Part shown: piece after piece, positions 33,727 through 42,375 of the stretch
How the letters are laid out: every line of letters starts with the position of its first letter
Numbering within the stretch: the first letter of the stretch is position 1
Assembly: GCA_026002935.1 (NCBI GenBank)
Contig: BPGH01000001.1
Span: forward strand, 1,413,965-1,477,964
DNA from: Acidimicrobiia bacterium
GTDB lineage: Bacteria > Actinomycetota > Acidimicrobiia > IMCC26256 > PALSA-610
Direction: 5' to 3'
DNA: 64,000 nucleotides
The notes under the pieces: model-generated
Database searches by the model: none
What the model was told of the DNA's origin: nothing
Seen by the model: only the letters and a program-made list of their open reading frames with translations
Translations under genes and position numbers: made by a program

Positions 33727-34388
33727 CCGTCGGCACGGCCGTCGTCGCCTACGTGGAGCCCCACGCCGGCCTCGCGCGCGAGTTCAACGAATGGTACGAG
33801 CGCGACCACTTCTACGCGGCGGCGATGGCCGGCCCCGGCATGTACGCCGGCGCGCGTTGGGTCGCCACCCGCGCCCACAAGCGGGCCCGGCCCGCGGGCA
33901 CGCTCTTCGGTGACCCGGGCCGCGGCTCCTACCTCGCGACCTACTGGGTGCTGCCCGGCATGCAGGCCGAGTGGGAGGAGTGGTCGGCGCGCACCTACGC
34001 GGCGCTGCCGCCCGAACGGCTCTTCGCGGGCCGTGACCACCTCCACACGGCCGTGTACCGCCACGCGTGGGACCGCCGCACCGCCGACGCGCCGGTGCCC
34101 GCGACCGCCCTCGACCACCCCTTCGGCGGCGTCGCCGTCGTGGCCGCGACCGACCCGGCGCTGGTGGCCGACTGGGCCGGCTCGGTGCTCTCCGAGCAGG
34201 TCCCGCTCGTGGTCGGGTTCGAGCGCCAGCGCGTCGTCATGGCGAGCGCGGTCGCACCGGACCACGTGCTCGCGATCGCGTTCTGCCGCGGCGACGCGCT
34301 CGCCGTCGCGCTGCCACCCGACGCCGGGTTCGCGAGCGCGTTCGTCCGCACCGTCCCCGGCACCGACCGCTACGTCGACGACCTGTGA
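33705..34388 (+). CDS. NIPSNAP/EthD-like dimeric alpha-beta barrel protein
   Basis: A 227-residue protein with a ferredoxin-like dimeric barrel pattern: 'LAREFNEWYERDHFYAAAMAGPGMYAGARWV' near the N-terminus resembles NIPSNAP/EthD-type domains. A second half is related in pattern ('FGGVAVVAATDPALVADW'), suggesting two barrel repeats. Such domains are associated with oxygenase or CoA-ester pathways but often lack a known reaction. The ATG lies 4 nt after GGGAGG, inside the 3' end of the preceding gene. It is co-transcribed with the crotonases and the following ligase. Confidence 0.7.
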   Translation: MAAAEPVTVGTAVVAYVEPHAGLAREFNEWYERDHFYAAAMAGPGMYAGARWVATRAHKRARPAGTLFGDPGRGSYLATYWVLPGMQAEWEEWSARTYAALPPERLFAGRDHLHTAVYRHAWDRRTADAPVPATALDHPFGGVAVVAATDPALVADWAGSVLSEQVPLVVGFERQRVVMASAVAPDHVLAIAFCRGDALAVALPPDAGFASAFVRTVPGTDRYVDDL

Positions 34389-35785
34389 CCCTCGCGACCC
34401 TCCTCGACGGCGACGACGCCGACGTGTGCGCGTACCTCGACGGCGCGGCGACGACCCGCGGCGAGCTGCGGGCGCTCGCGGCGCGCCTCGCGGGCGAGCT
34501 GCGCGGTGCCGGCGTGGAGGGCCGGGCCGTCGGGGTGCGGCTCCCCAACGCGCCGGAGGCGATCGCGGCCTGGTTCGGCGTGTGGCGGGCGGGAGCGGCG
34601 TTCGTGCCGCTCAACCCCCGTGCGCCCGACGCCGAGGTCGAGCGGCTGGTCGCCGAGACCGGCGTCGTCGCGGTCGTGGGTCCCGGCGACCCGTACACGG
34701 TGCGTGCGGTCGCGCCGCAACGGCCGCGCGCCGTCGAGCCCGGCCAGGCGATCATCCAGTTCACGTCGGGCACGACCGGCCGCCCGAAGGCGGTGCCGTT
34801 GCGCCACGACACCGTCGCCGAGCTGCTCGACACGGTGATCGGCACCCTGCGCGGCGGCCGGCGGGACCGCAAGGCCGCCATGCCCAACATCGTGCCGGTC
34901 TCGCTGTCGCTGTGGGCGGGCATCTACCAGGTGCTGTTCGCCTTCCGGCTCGGCGTCCCCGTCGTGCTCATGCGCTCGTTCGAGCCGCGCGAGTTCGCGC
35001 GGCTGTGCGCGCGGTACGGCATCCGCTCCTCGGTGCTGCCGCCGGCAGCGCTCGTCATGCTGATGGAGGACCCCGGGATCACGACGCTCGAACCGCTGCG
35101 TTACGTGCGCAGCGTGTCCGCGCCGCTGTCGCCCGCGCACGCCCGGCGGTTCCACGAGCGGTTCGGGATCGCGGTGCTCAACGGCTACGGCCAGACGGAG
35201 CTCGGCGGCGAGGCGATCGGCTGGTCGGCCGACGACTGGAAGCGTTTCGGCACCGAGAAGCTCGGTTCGGTGGGACGGCCGCACGCGGCGTTCTCGGCCC
35301 GGGTCAACGCGCAGGGCGAGCTCGAGATCCGCTCGACGCAGGCGCTGCCGCCCGCCGACGCCGCGATGGAGGGTCGCGTCACCCCCGACGGGTGGCTGCG
35401 CACCGGCGACCTCGCGCGCATCGACGAGGACGGCTTCGTGTGGATCGAGGGCCGGGTCAGCGACATGATCAACCGCGGCGGCCTGAAGGTGTTCCCGGAC
35501 GAGGTCGAGGAGCAGCTCCGGGCCTTCCCGGGGGTCCACGACGTCGGTGTCGCCGGCGTGCCCGACGACCGGTTGGGGCAGGTGCCCTGGGCGTTCGTCG
35601 TGCCCGCGGAGGGTGCGACCGTGGACGGGGAGGCGTTGCGGCGCTGGGCGCGCGAGCGGATGGCGCCGTACAAGGTGCCCGCGGGCGTGACGCTGGTCGA
35701 CGCGCTGCCCCGCAACGAGATCGGCAAGCTGCTGCGCGCCGAGCTGGCCGCCCGGGGCCCCTCCCGCCCGGGCGAAGACGATTAG
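34385..35785 (+). CDS. AMP-dependent acyl-CoA synthetase
   Basis: A 466-residue ANL-family ligase, shorter than average because the N-terminal subdomain is compact. Motifs: QFTSGTTGRPKAVPLRHD, 'LNGYGQTELGG', 'GWLRTGDLARIDEDGFVWIEGRVSDMINRGG' and the catalytic Lys in NEIGKLLRAEL. It is the second acyl-CoA ligase of the block, presumably for a different acid. Its GTG overlaps the NIPSNAP-like stop (GTGA). It is the last gene of the seven-gene operon started at 28899; a MarR gene follows 33 nt downstream with its own promoter. Confidence 0.9.
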   Translation: MTLATLLDGDDADVCAYLDGAATTRGELRALAARLAGELRGAGVEGRAVGVRLPNAPEAIAAWFGVWRAGAAFVPLNPRAPDAEVERLVAETGVVAVVGPGDPYTVRAVAPQRPRAVEPGQAIIQFTSGTTGRPKAVPLRHDTVAELLDTVIGTLRGGRRDRKAAMPNIVPVSLSLWAGIYQVLFAFRLGVPVVLMRSFEPREFARLCARYGIRSSVLPPAALVMLMEDPGITTLEPLRYVRSVSAPLSPAHARRFHERFGIAVLNGYGQTELGGEAIGWSADDWKRFGTEKLGSVGRPHAAFSARVNAQGELEIRSTQALPPADAAMEGRVTPDGWLRTGDLARIDEDGFVWIEGRVSDMINRGGLKVFPDEVEEQLRAFPGVHDVGVAGVPDDRLGQVPWAFVVPAEGATVDGEALRRWARERMAPYKVPAGVTLVDALPRNEIGKLLRAELAARGPSRPGEDD

Positions 35786-35812
35786 TTCACCACACTAAAT
35801 ATCTGCTATCGT
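35782..35812 (+). promoter_or_regulatory. MarR promoter with TTAGT-N7-ACTAA operator
   Basis: TTAGT (35782-35786) and ACTAA (35794-35798) form a MarR-type inverted repeat. TTCACC (35786-35791) and TATCGT (35807-35812) could be -35 and -10 elements 15 nt apart. TATCGT ends 6 nt before the GTG of marR, so the transcript is probably leaderless and the operator overlaps the -35 region. The repeat starts within the stop codon of the ligase gene. Confidence 0.55.
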
Positions 35813-35818
35813 GGTGTC

Positions 35819-36262
35819 GTGGCCGCCTCGCCCGACGCCGTCGAGCTCGCCAACCGGCTCCGGCCGGCCGTCTACCGTCTCGCCCGGCTGCTGCGCCAGC
35901 AGGACGACACCGGCCTCGCGCCCGCGCTCGTCTCGGCGCTCGGCGTCGTCGAGCGCGACGGGCCGATCACGCTCGGTGACCTCGCCAAGCAGGAGCAGCT
36001 GAGCCCCCCGTCCATCACCAAGGTGGTGGTCGCCCTCGAGGAGCAGGGCCTCGTCGAACGCACCCGCGACGACGCCGACCGGCGGGTCTCGCGCGTGCGG
36101 GTCACCGCGAAGGGCCGCCGCCAGCTCGAGGCGAGCCGCAGCCGGCGCACCGCCTGGCTGGCGACGCAGATCGACGCGCTCGCGCCCTCCGAGCGCCGCC
36201 TCCTGCACGACGCGCTCGGCGTCATGGAGGCGCTCAGCCGCGGCGGGAGGGTCCCGGCGTGA
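35819..36262 (+). CDS. MarR-family transcriptional regulator
   Basis: A 147-residue winged-helix regulator with the MarR core: 'LGDLAKQEQLSPPSITKVVVALEEQGLVER' (HTH) and wing 'RDDADRRVSRVRVTAKG'. It starts at a leaderless GTG behind a MarR-type operator, so autoregulation is expected. It overlaps the MFS exporter gene by 4 nt (GTGA), a common arrangement in which the repressor is released by a compound that the transporter exports. It may also affect read-through from the ligase operon. The ligand is unknown. Confidence 0.92.
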   Translation: MAASPDAVELANRLRPAVYRLARLLRQQDDTGLAPALVSALGVVERDGPITLGDLAKQEQLSPPSITKVVVALEEQGLVERTRDDADRRVSRVRVTAKGRRQLEASRSRRTAWLATQIDALAPSERRLLHDALGVMEALSRGGRVPA

Positions 36263-37521
36263 CCGAGCGCGCCCGCGCCCTGACCCGGGAGACCTTCCGG
36301 TCGCTGGGCGTGCGCAACTTCCGGCTCTTCTTCCTCGGCCAGCTCGTCTCGCAGGTCGGCAACTGGCTGACGCTGATCGGCCAGACGCTGCTCGTCCTGC
36401 ACCTCACCGACAGCGGCGTCGCGGTCGGCCTGCTCACCGCGTTCCAGTTCGTGCCCGTCCTGCTGATCGGCGCGTGGGCCGGCCTCGTCGCGGACCGCTC
36501 CGACAAGCGGCGGCTGCTCCTCGGCGTCCAGGTCTTCGCGATGGTGCAGTCGTTCGTGCTCGCCGCGCTCGCGTTCACCGACTCGCCCCCGGTCGCCGCG
36601 ATCTACGCCGTGGCGGCGTTCGGGGGCGTCGCGATGGCCTTCGACAACCCGGCCCGCCGGTCGCTCGTCGTCGAGCTCGTGGAGGCCGACGACGTCCCGA
36701 ACGCCGTCAGCCTCAACAGCGCGCTCATGACGAGCGCGCGGGTCGTCGGCCCGGCGCTCGCCGGCCTGCTCATCACGACGGTGGGGTTCGGCTGGTGCTT
36801 CGCGCTCGACGGGCTGTCGTACGTCGCGGTGATCGCCGCGCTCGTCCGGATGGACCCGCGCCGGATCCGCCGGGGGCCGGTCACCGACCGCGGGAAGGGA
36901 CAGGTGCGCGAAGGGCTGCGCTACGTGCGGCGCGTCCCCGAACTGTGGATCCCGCTCGCGATGATGGCGATCGTCGGCACGCTCGCGTTCAACTTCCAGG
37001 TGGTCATGCCGCTGTTCGTGACCCGTGACCTCGGCGGCGACGCGAGCACCTTCACGTGGTTCTTCTCGGTCGTCAGCGTCGGGTCGCTCGTCGGCGCGCT
37101 CGCGACGGCGCGGCGGCGCTCCACCGGCGTGCGCGACGTCGTGGTGACGAGCGGCGCGTTCGGGGCCTCGATGCTGGTGCTGGCGGTCACGCCGCACCTG
37201 GCGCTGGCGTTCCCGGTCGGGGTCGTGATCGGCGTGGCCAGCATCGGGTTCATGGTCTCGTCGACCGCGATCGTGCAGCTCCGGGCCGACCCGGTGATGC
37301 GCGGCCGGGTGCTGGCGCTCCAGGCGATCGTCTTCCTCGGCAGCACGCCGATCGGAGGCCCGATCCTCGGGTGGGTCAGCGAGGCGTTCGGCGCCCGGGT
37401 CGGGGTCGCGGTCGGCGGCGCCGCGGCGCTCGCCGCGGCGGCGTTCGGGGCGGTGGCGGCCCGGCGCTCGCGGGCGGCCGAGCGCTCCGGCCCGGTGCCG
37501 GTCCTGGAGCCGGTCGCCTGA
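36259..37521 (+). CDS. MFS transporter (efflux-type, MFS_3)
   Basis: A 420-residue major-facilitator protein with about 12 membrane segments; N-terminus LGVRNFRLFFLGQLVSQVGNW and the conserved GAWAGLVADRSDKRRLL loop between helices 2 and 3 mark the MFS_3/EntS-like exporter branch. It is coupled to MarR (4-nt overlap), suggesting that expression rises when MarR binds its ligand. It may export a toxic intermediate or a xenobiotic. A strong hairpin follows the stop. Confidence 0.9.
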   Translation: MTERARALTRETFRSLGVRNFRLFFLGQLVSQVGNWLTLIGQTLLVLHLTDSGVAVGLLTAFQFVPVLLIGAWAGLVADRSDKRRLLLGVQVFAMVQSFVLAALAFTDSPPVAAIYAVAAFGGVAMAFDNPARRSLVVELVEADDVPNAVSLNSALMTSARVVGPALAGLLITTVGFGWCFALDGLSYVAVIAALVRMDPRRIRRGPVTDRGKGQVREGLRYVRRVPELWIPLAMMAIVGTLAFNFQVVMPLFVTRDLGGDASTFTWFFSVVSVGSLVGALATARRRSTGVRDVVVTSGAFGASMLVLAVTPHLALAFPVGVVIGVASIGFMVSSTAIVQLRADPVMRGRVLALQAIVFLGSTPIGGPILGWVSEAFGARVGVAVGGAAALAAAAFGAVAARRSRAAERSGPVPVLEPVA

Positions 37522-37549
37522 CGCACGCCGGGCCGCGCCCGGCGGTGCG
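37522..37549. terminator. Strong hairpin between MFS and GNAT genes
   Basis: CGCAC-GCCGGGC / GCCCGGC-G-GTGCG: 12 bp of stem with one bulged G and a 3-nt loop, directly after the MFS stop and before the convergent GNAT stop. Likely bidirectional terminator. Confidence 0.65.
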
Positions 37550-37551
37550 GC

Positions 37552-38077
37552 TCAGCGCACGTAGGCGAGGAACGGTTCGCCGACCCACTCCGGCGGCAGC
37601 GGACCGCCGCCGCGGTCCCACACGGAGGCCGGCACGTCGCGCTCGGGGCGGCGCGCGAACCCGAGCCGCTCGTAGAGCCGGTGCGCCGCCTCCATCCAGC
37701 GGCTCGTGTAGATGCACATCGGGCGGCCCCCGGCGCGCTCGATGCACGCGCGCACGAGCGCCCGCCCCGCCCCGCGGTTGCGCGCGGCGGGGGTCGACCG
37801 CGAGGAGCCGGAACTGCGCCTCGCCGGGACGGGTGAATTCCGACCAGCGCGAGGACGCGTCGCCGACGAACGACACCGACCCGATCACGAGGTCGCCCGC
37901 GACCGCGACGAGCACCTCGGAGTGGCGGGCCCGCCCCTCGACGTCGAGGATCTCCTCGTCGTAGCCGCGCCAGAGGTGGTCGACCGGGAGGCGGCGGTAC
38001 GCCTCGATCGTCAGCGCGCCGATCTCGTCGTACTCGTCGGGGCGGGCCGTGCGGACCGTCACGGGTGCGCCGCTCAC
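37552..38077 (-). pseudogene. GNAT-family N-acetyltransferase (frameshifted)
   Basis: A GNAT acetyltransferase of about 174 residues split by one frameshift. The first part has VTVRTARPDEYDEIGALTIE and 'QFRLLAVDP'. After a run of five C (plus-strand G 37789-37793) the second frame carries the acetyl-CoA loop end and 'CIERAGGRPMCIYTSRWM'. Deleting one C restores VDPAARNRGAGRALVR, the standard pyrophosphate-binding motif A. The GTG start overlaps the ABC ATPase stop (GTGA). It belongs to the amino-acid transporter operon. Sequence error or recent inactivation are both possible. Confidence 0.75.
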
Positions 38078-38817
38078 AGCCGCCCCGCCTCGATGATGCT
38101 GCGCAGGAACGACCGTGTGCGCTCCCGCTGCGGGTCGCTGAAGATCGCGGCGGGCGGGCCCTCCTCCTCGATGCGCCCCTGCCACAGGAAGCAGATCTTC
38201 GACGCGACGTCGCGCGCGAAGCCCATCTCGTGGGTGGCGAGCAGCATCGTCATCCCCTCGGCCGCGAGCTGCTCCACGAGCGACAGCACCTCCGACACGA
38301 GCTCCGGGTCGAGGGCGCTCGTCACCTCGTCCAGCAGCAGCAACCTCGGCTGCATCGCGAGCGCCCGCACGATCGCCACCCGCTGTTGCTGGCCGCCCGA
38401 CAGCCGGTCGGGGTACTCGTCGCGCTTCTCGTACAACCCGATGCGCGCGAGCAGCTCGTGGGCGCGGGCGCGGGCCTCCGCGGCGCCGAGCCCGAGGACC
38501 TTGCGCGGGGCGAGCATCACGTTCTCGGTCACCGTCATGTGCGGGAACAGGTTGTAGCTCTGGAACACGAGCCCGACGTCCTGGCGCAGCGCGTCGACGT
38601 CCACGCCCCGGCCGGAGACGCGCTCGCCCCCGAGCCGGATCTCGCCCGACTGGATGGGCTCGAGCGCGTTGACGCACCGCAGCAGCGTCGACTTCCCGCA
38701 TCCCGACGGGCCGATCAGGCACACGACCTGGTGCTCCTCGACGTCGAGGTCGATGCCCCGCAGCACCTCGACGTCGCCGAACGACTTGTGGACCCCGCGC
38801 AGCTCGAGGAACGCCAC
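38074..38817 (-). CDS. Polar amino-acid ABC transporter ATP-binding protein
   Basis: A 247-residue ATPase of the GlnQ/ArtP/TcyN type. Walker [14 protein letters not shown]-loop 'VFQSYNLFPHMTV', signature LSGGQQQR, Walker B LLLLDEVTSALDP and H-loop 'ATHEMGFARD' are all intact. The GTG starts 1 nt after the permease stop. It energises uptake through the permease at 38819 with the lipoprotein at 39959. Confidence 0.93.
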   Translation of the reverse strand: MAFLELRGVHKSFGDVEVLRGIDLDVEEHQVVCLIGPSGCGKSTLLRCVNALEPIQSGEIRLGGERVSGRGVDVDALRQDVGLVFQSYNLFPHMTVTENVMLAPRKVLGLGAAEARARAHELLARIGLYEKRDEYPDRLSGGQQQRVAIVRALAMQPRLLLLDEVTSALDPELVSEVLSLVEQLAAEGMTMLLATHEMGFARDVASKICFLWQGRIEEEGPPAAIFSDPQRERTRSFLRSIIEAGRL

Positions 38818-38818
38818 C

Positions 38819-39946
38819 TCAGCCCGCCCTCGTGCGCTGCTGGTCGCGGTGGATCAGGTGGTCGACCAGCCGGGTGAACGGGATCGTGATCACGAGGAAG
38901 AACAGCGCGGCGCCGGTGACGGGGGACAGGTCGAAGTACTTGTTCTTCTGCAGGTTCGCGACGTTGAGGATGTCGAGCAGCCCGACGACCGAGACGAGCG
39001 CCGTGTCCTTCTGGAGCGCGACGAAGTCGTTGAGCAGGGGCGGCAGCACGCGCCGCACCGCCTGCGGGACGACGACGTGCCGCAGGGTCTGCCATTGCGA
39101 CAGGCCGAGGCTGCGCGCGGCGGCCGTCTGGCTCGGGTGCACGCTGTCGAGGCCCGCCCGGTACACCTCGGCGACGTACGCGCCGTAGACGAGCACGAGA
39201 GCCAGCACCGCCAGCCAGAAGCGCTGGGTGTCGGGGTCCCAGGACGCGAACGGCGGCACCTCCGCGAGTGCGAATCCGAGCACGACGAGGTAGATCACGA
39301 TGATCGACGGGATGCCGCGGAACACGTCCGTGTAGGCGATGGCGAGCGTGCGCGCCGGGCCGAAGGACCGGCCCGGGAGCTGCCGGACGATCGCCACGAA
39401 CAGTGCCCACACGAGCACGATCGCCTGCGCGGCGAGGAACAGGCGCACGTTCAGCCAGAAGCCCCGGGCCAGCGCCGACGGGCCGACCCACATCTTCGAC
39501 CAGTCGAACAGCACGTCGCGGACGCGGCCGTCGTTCGCGCTCAGGAACCAGGCGAGGAACGCGACGATCGCCGCCATCACGCCGAGACCGGCGACGACCC
39601 ACAGGCGCGCCCGCACGTCCTCCATCGCGATGCGCGCGGCGGGGACGTCGCCGGCCGCGAGGTGGCGGCGCGCGCGCCGGGTCGCCGCCACCGCCCCGAT
39701 CGCGTAGGCGGGGACGGCGAGGGCCGCGAGCGCGATCGCGAGCTCGCCGACGCGGGTGACGGCCAGGCCGGTCCCGGTGATGCCGAGCGTGCCGTCGAAG
39801 CGGCGCAGGGCCGCCCACAGCGCCACCGTCACCGCGACCGCGGCGACGAGCCCCGCCGCCGCCGGCACGACCGACGCGCGGAACGGGCGCACCGCCCGGC
39901 GCGGGCGGGCGCCGGGCGGTGCGGCGTCGAGCAGCGGGCTCGTCAT
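38819..39946 (-). CDS. Polar amino-acid ABC transporter permease
   Basis: A 375-residue permease of the HisM/GlnP family with an N-terminal extension of about 165 residues holding extra hydrophobic segments (LVAAVAVTVALWAAL; LAIALAALAVPAYAIGAVA; LWVVAGLGVMAAIVAFLAW). The core starts near 'RGFWLNVRLFLAAQAIVLVWALF'. The EAA loop reads YVAEVYRAGLDSVHPSQTAAARSLG. One permease gene suggests a homodimeric channel. It lies 12 nt after the binding-protein gene and 1 nt before the ATPase. Confidence 0.9.
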   Translation of the reverse strand: MTSPLLDAAPPGARPRRAVRPFRASVVPAAAGLVAAVAVTVALWAALRRFDGTLGITGTGLAVTRVGELAIALAALAVPAYAIGAVAATRRARRHLAAGDVPAARIAMEDVRARLWVVAGLGVMAAIVAFLAWFLSANDGRVRDVLFDWSKMWVGPSALARGFWLNVRLFLAAQAIVLVWALFVAIVRQLPGRSFGPARTLAIAYTDVFRGIPSIIVIYLVVLGFALAEVPPFASWDPDTQRFWLAVLALVLVYGAYVAEVYRAGLDSVHPSQTAAARSLGLSQWQTLRHVVVPQAVRRVLPPLLNDFVALQKDTALVSVVGLLDILNVANLQKNKYFDLSPVTGAALFFLVITIPFTRLVDHLIHRDQQRTRAG

Positions 39947-39958
39947 CTCCCGCCGGGC

Positions 39959-40873
39959 CTACTCCACCTCGATGACCGGGATGCCGCCCGGGTCGGCGGT
40001 GAGGTTCTCGGTGGCCAGCCGGTCGAGCTCGCCGGAGTCCTTCAGCTCCTGGATCACGGCGTTCACCGCACCGACGTCGTCGGAGTCCTGCGGCAGGATC
40101 GCGCTGTACTGGTCGGGGCCGCCCGGCTGCTCGAACTGGGCGACGACCTCCAGGCTCCCGTCGGACCGGGCCGCCTGCCCGAGGCTGATCGCGGTGTCGA
40201 TGAGCACCGCGTCGACCTGGCCGGCCTCGAGTGCGGTGAAGGCGTCGGGGAGCTGCTGGTAGACGCTCGGCTCCTGTTCGACGCCGATCGTCTCGAGCAG
40301 GTCGAGGGCGGTCGTACCCGTCTGCACGCCCCAACGCGCGGCCTTCGCCTCCTCGAGCGTCGTCATCGAGCCGCCCGCCTTCATCAGCACGCCCTGGTTC
40401 GACTCGAAGTACGGCATCGAGAACGTCACGACCTCCGCGCGCTCGCAGGTGATCGAGATCTGCGACAGGGCGATGTCGTAGTCGCTCACGGTGCCCGCGA
40501 CGATCGCGTCGAAGCTCTCGTTGCGCACCTCGAGGTTCGCGAGACCGAACTCCTCGCGCATCGCGTCCGCGATCGCGTACTCGAACCCGCCGTTCAGCGC
40601 GCTCGGGTCGTCGTCGCTGCCCTCCCAGAAGCCCGGCCCCGGCAGCGACGTCACGACCGTCAGCGTGTCGTCGGCGACCGGGGTGAAGTCGGCCGGGTCG
40701 CCGACCTCGGTCGCGTACGCGTCGGCGGGGCCGGTGCACTCGGCCGGCTCGCCGCCGCCGGCCTCGGTCGTCGCCGTCGTTTCGCCGCTCGCGGCGTCGT
40801 CGTCGTCGTCCCCGCACGCGGCGAGCCCGAGCCCGAGCGCGAGCGCCGCGAGGACCGCAGTCCACTTCCGCAC
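39959..40873 (-). CDS. Amino-acid ABC transporter substrate-binding lipoprotein
   Basis: A 304-residue SBP_bac_3 family protein. The signal peptide ends with lipobox LAAC (Cys20), followed by an Asp-rich and Thr/Glu-rich linker. Family segments include GGFEYAIADAMREEFG, 'SDYDIALSQISITCERA' and 'FSMPYFESNQGVLMK'. The GTG follows GGGGGAGGACGATC, a strong ribosome-binding site. Heads the amino-acid transporter operon (binding protein, permease, ATPase, GNAT). Confidence 0.92.
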   Translation of the reverse strand: MRKWTAVLAALALGLGLAACGDDDDDAASGETTATTEAGGGEPAECTGPADAYATEVGDPADFTPVADDTLTVVTSLPGPGFWEGSDDDPSALNGGFEYAIADAMREEFGLANLEVRNESFDAIVAGTVSDYDIALSQISITCERAEVVTFSMPYFESNQGVLMKAGGSMTTLEEAKAARWGVQTGTTALDLLETIGVEQEPSVYQQLPDAFTALEAGQVDAVLIDTAISLGQAARSDGSLEVVAQFEQPGGPDQYSAILPQDSDDVGAVNAVIQELKDSGELDRLATENLTADPGGIPVIEVE

Positions 40874-40963
40874 GATCGTCCTCCCCCGTCTGTGGTGACG
40901 GGCGCCGACACTATTTGCTCGGCCGATCGGCGTCCCGTACCCGGCGCCGCGCCCGGCGGGCCG

Positions 40964-42190
40964 CTACCCCGTGGCGGTCGTCACGTCGTAGCCCTCGGCG
41001 CGCAGGGCGCCGACGATCTCGTCCGCGTGGTGGCGGTCACGGGTCTCGATCGACACCTCGAGCAGGGTCCGCTTGAGGGCGACGCCGGGGAGGTCGCGCC
41101 GGTGGGTGACGTCGACGATGTTGGCCCGCCGGTCGCCGATCACCTTGGCGACGCTCGCGAGCACGCCGGGCCGGTCGGGGATGTCGACCGTGAGGCGGAC
41201 GAGGCGTCCGGAGCGGGCGAGCGCCCGCAGCAGCACCGACGCGAGCACCCGCAGGTCGATGTTCCCCCCCGAGCAGACGACCGCGACGCGCCGCCCGCGG
41301 AAACGGTCGGGACGGTCGCACAGCGCGGCGAGGCCGGCCGCACCGGCACCCTCGACGACCTGTTTCTCGACCTCGACGAGCAGCGCGACCGCCTCCTCGA
41401 TGCGCTGCTCGCCGACCACGACCACGTCGTCGACGAGCTCGCGGGCGATCGCGAGGGGGATCGCGCCGGGCTCGGCGACGGCGATGCCCTCCGCGATCGT
41501 CGGGCCACCCGCGGACGCGGGGCCGCGCCCGAGCGCGTGCGCGAGGCCCGTGTAGCCCTCGACCTCGACGCCGACGACCTCGACGCCGGGACGCCGGGCC
41601 TTCACCGCGACCGCGACCCCGGCGAGGAGGCCGCCGCCGCCGACCGGCACGACGATCGTGTCGGCCTCGGGGGCCTGGGCGAGGACCTCGAGCCCCACCG
41701 TGCCCTGGCCCGCGACGATCGCGGGGTCGTCGAACGCAGGGACGAACGACGCGCCGGTCTCCCCGGCGATTCGGCGGGCGGCGGCGCCGGCCTCGTCGAA
41801 CGTGGCGCCCTCGATCACGACGCGCGCCCCGTGGTGCTCGGTGCGCGAGATCTTCGTGAACGGCGTGTCCTCGGGCATCACGATCGTCGCCGGGATGCCG
41901 AGGCGCGACGCGTGGTACGCGAGGCCCTGCGCGTGGTTGCCGGCCGACGCGGCCACGACACCGCGGGCCCGGGCCTCGGGCGGCAGGCGCGCGAGGAAGT
42001 TGCACGCGCCGCGCTCCTTGAACGACGACGTGAACTGCAGGTGCTCGCACTTCAGCCACACCTGCGCGCCGGTGATCCCCGACAGGGTGCGCGAGAAGGT
42101 GGTCGGGGTCTGGACGACCGCGCCCCGGATGGCCGCGGCCGCCGCCTCGACGTCCTCGACGGTGACCGGCAGGCCCACGCCCCGCATCAT
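40964..42190 (-). CDS. Threonine ammonia-lyase, catabolic-type with ACT domain
   Basis: A 408-residue PLP enzyme converting threonine to 2-oxobutanoate and ammonia. The PLP Lys is in SSFKERGA (Lys58), with the glycine-rich phosphate loop VGGGGLLAG and 'VCSGGNID'. Residues about 330-408 form one ACT-like regulatory domain (TVDIPDRPGVLASVAKVIGD). A single ACT domain suits the biodegradative/TdcB-with-ACT actinobacterial form. Two adjacent ATGs are possible starts with no strong ribosome-binding site. It stands behind the amino-acid transporter genes on the same strand but 90 nt further down, and may use the imported amino acid. Confidence 0.9.
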   Translation of the reverse strand: MMRGVGLPVTVEDVEAAAAAIRGAVVQTPTTFSRTLSGITGAQVWLKCEHLQFTSSFKERGACNFLARLPPEARARGVVAASAGNHAQGLAYHASRLGIPATIVMPEDTPFTKISRTEHHGARVVIEGATFDEAGAAARRIAGETGASFVPAFDDPAIVAGQGTVGLEVLAQAPEADTIVVPVGGGGLLAGVAVAVKARRPGVEVVGVEVEGYTGLAHALGRGPASAGGPTIAEGIAVAEPGAIPLAIARELVDDVVVVGEQRIEEAVALLVEVEKQVVEGAGAAGLAALCDRPDRFRGRRVAVVCSGGNIDLRVLASVLLRALARSGRLVRLTVDIPDRPGVLASVAKVIGDRRANIVDVTHRRDLPGVALKRTLLEVSIETRDRHHADEIVGALRAEGYDVTTATG

Positions 42191-42375
42191 GCCCCGGCGC
42201 GCCCCCGGCCCCGCCCATCGTGAGGTCCCGCGGCCCGCCCCGCCGGGGCGATGCAGAGGCACCGCCGGCGCCGTCACGCTCTGGGACGGGCCGTTCTCGT
42301 CCCCGGCCTGCCGCACATGGGGGCAGGATCGGCGCGTGGTCCCCGACCTCCTGCGGCGCGACGGAGCTCGGCGCG

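Noticed and set aside
38654-42223. 1189-aa plus-strand ORF
   Set aside because: Antisense shadow of the amino-acid transporter and threonine ammonia-lyase genes.
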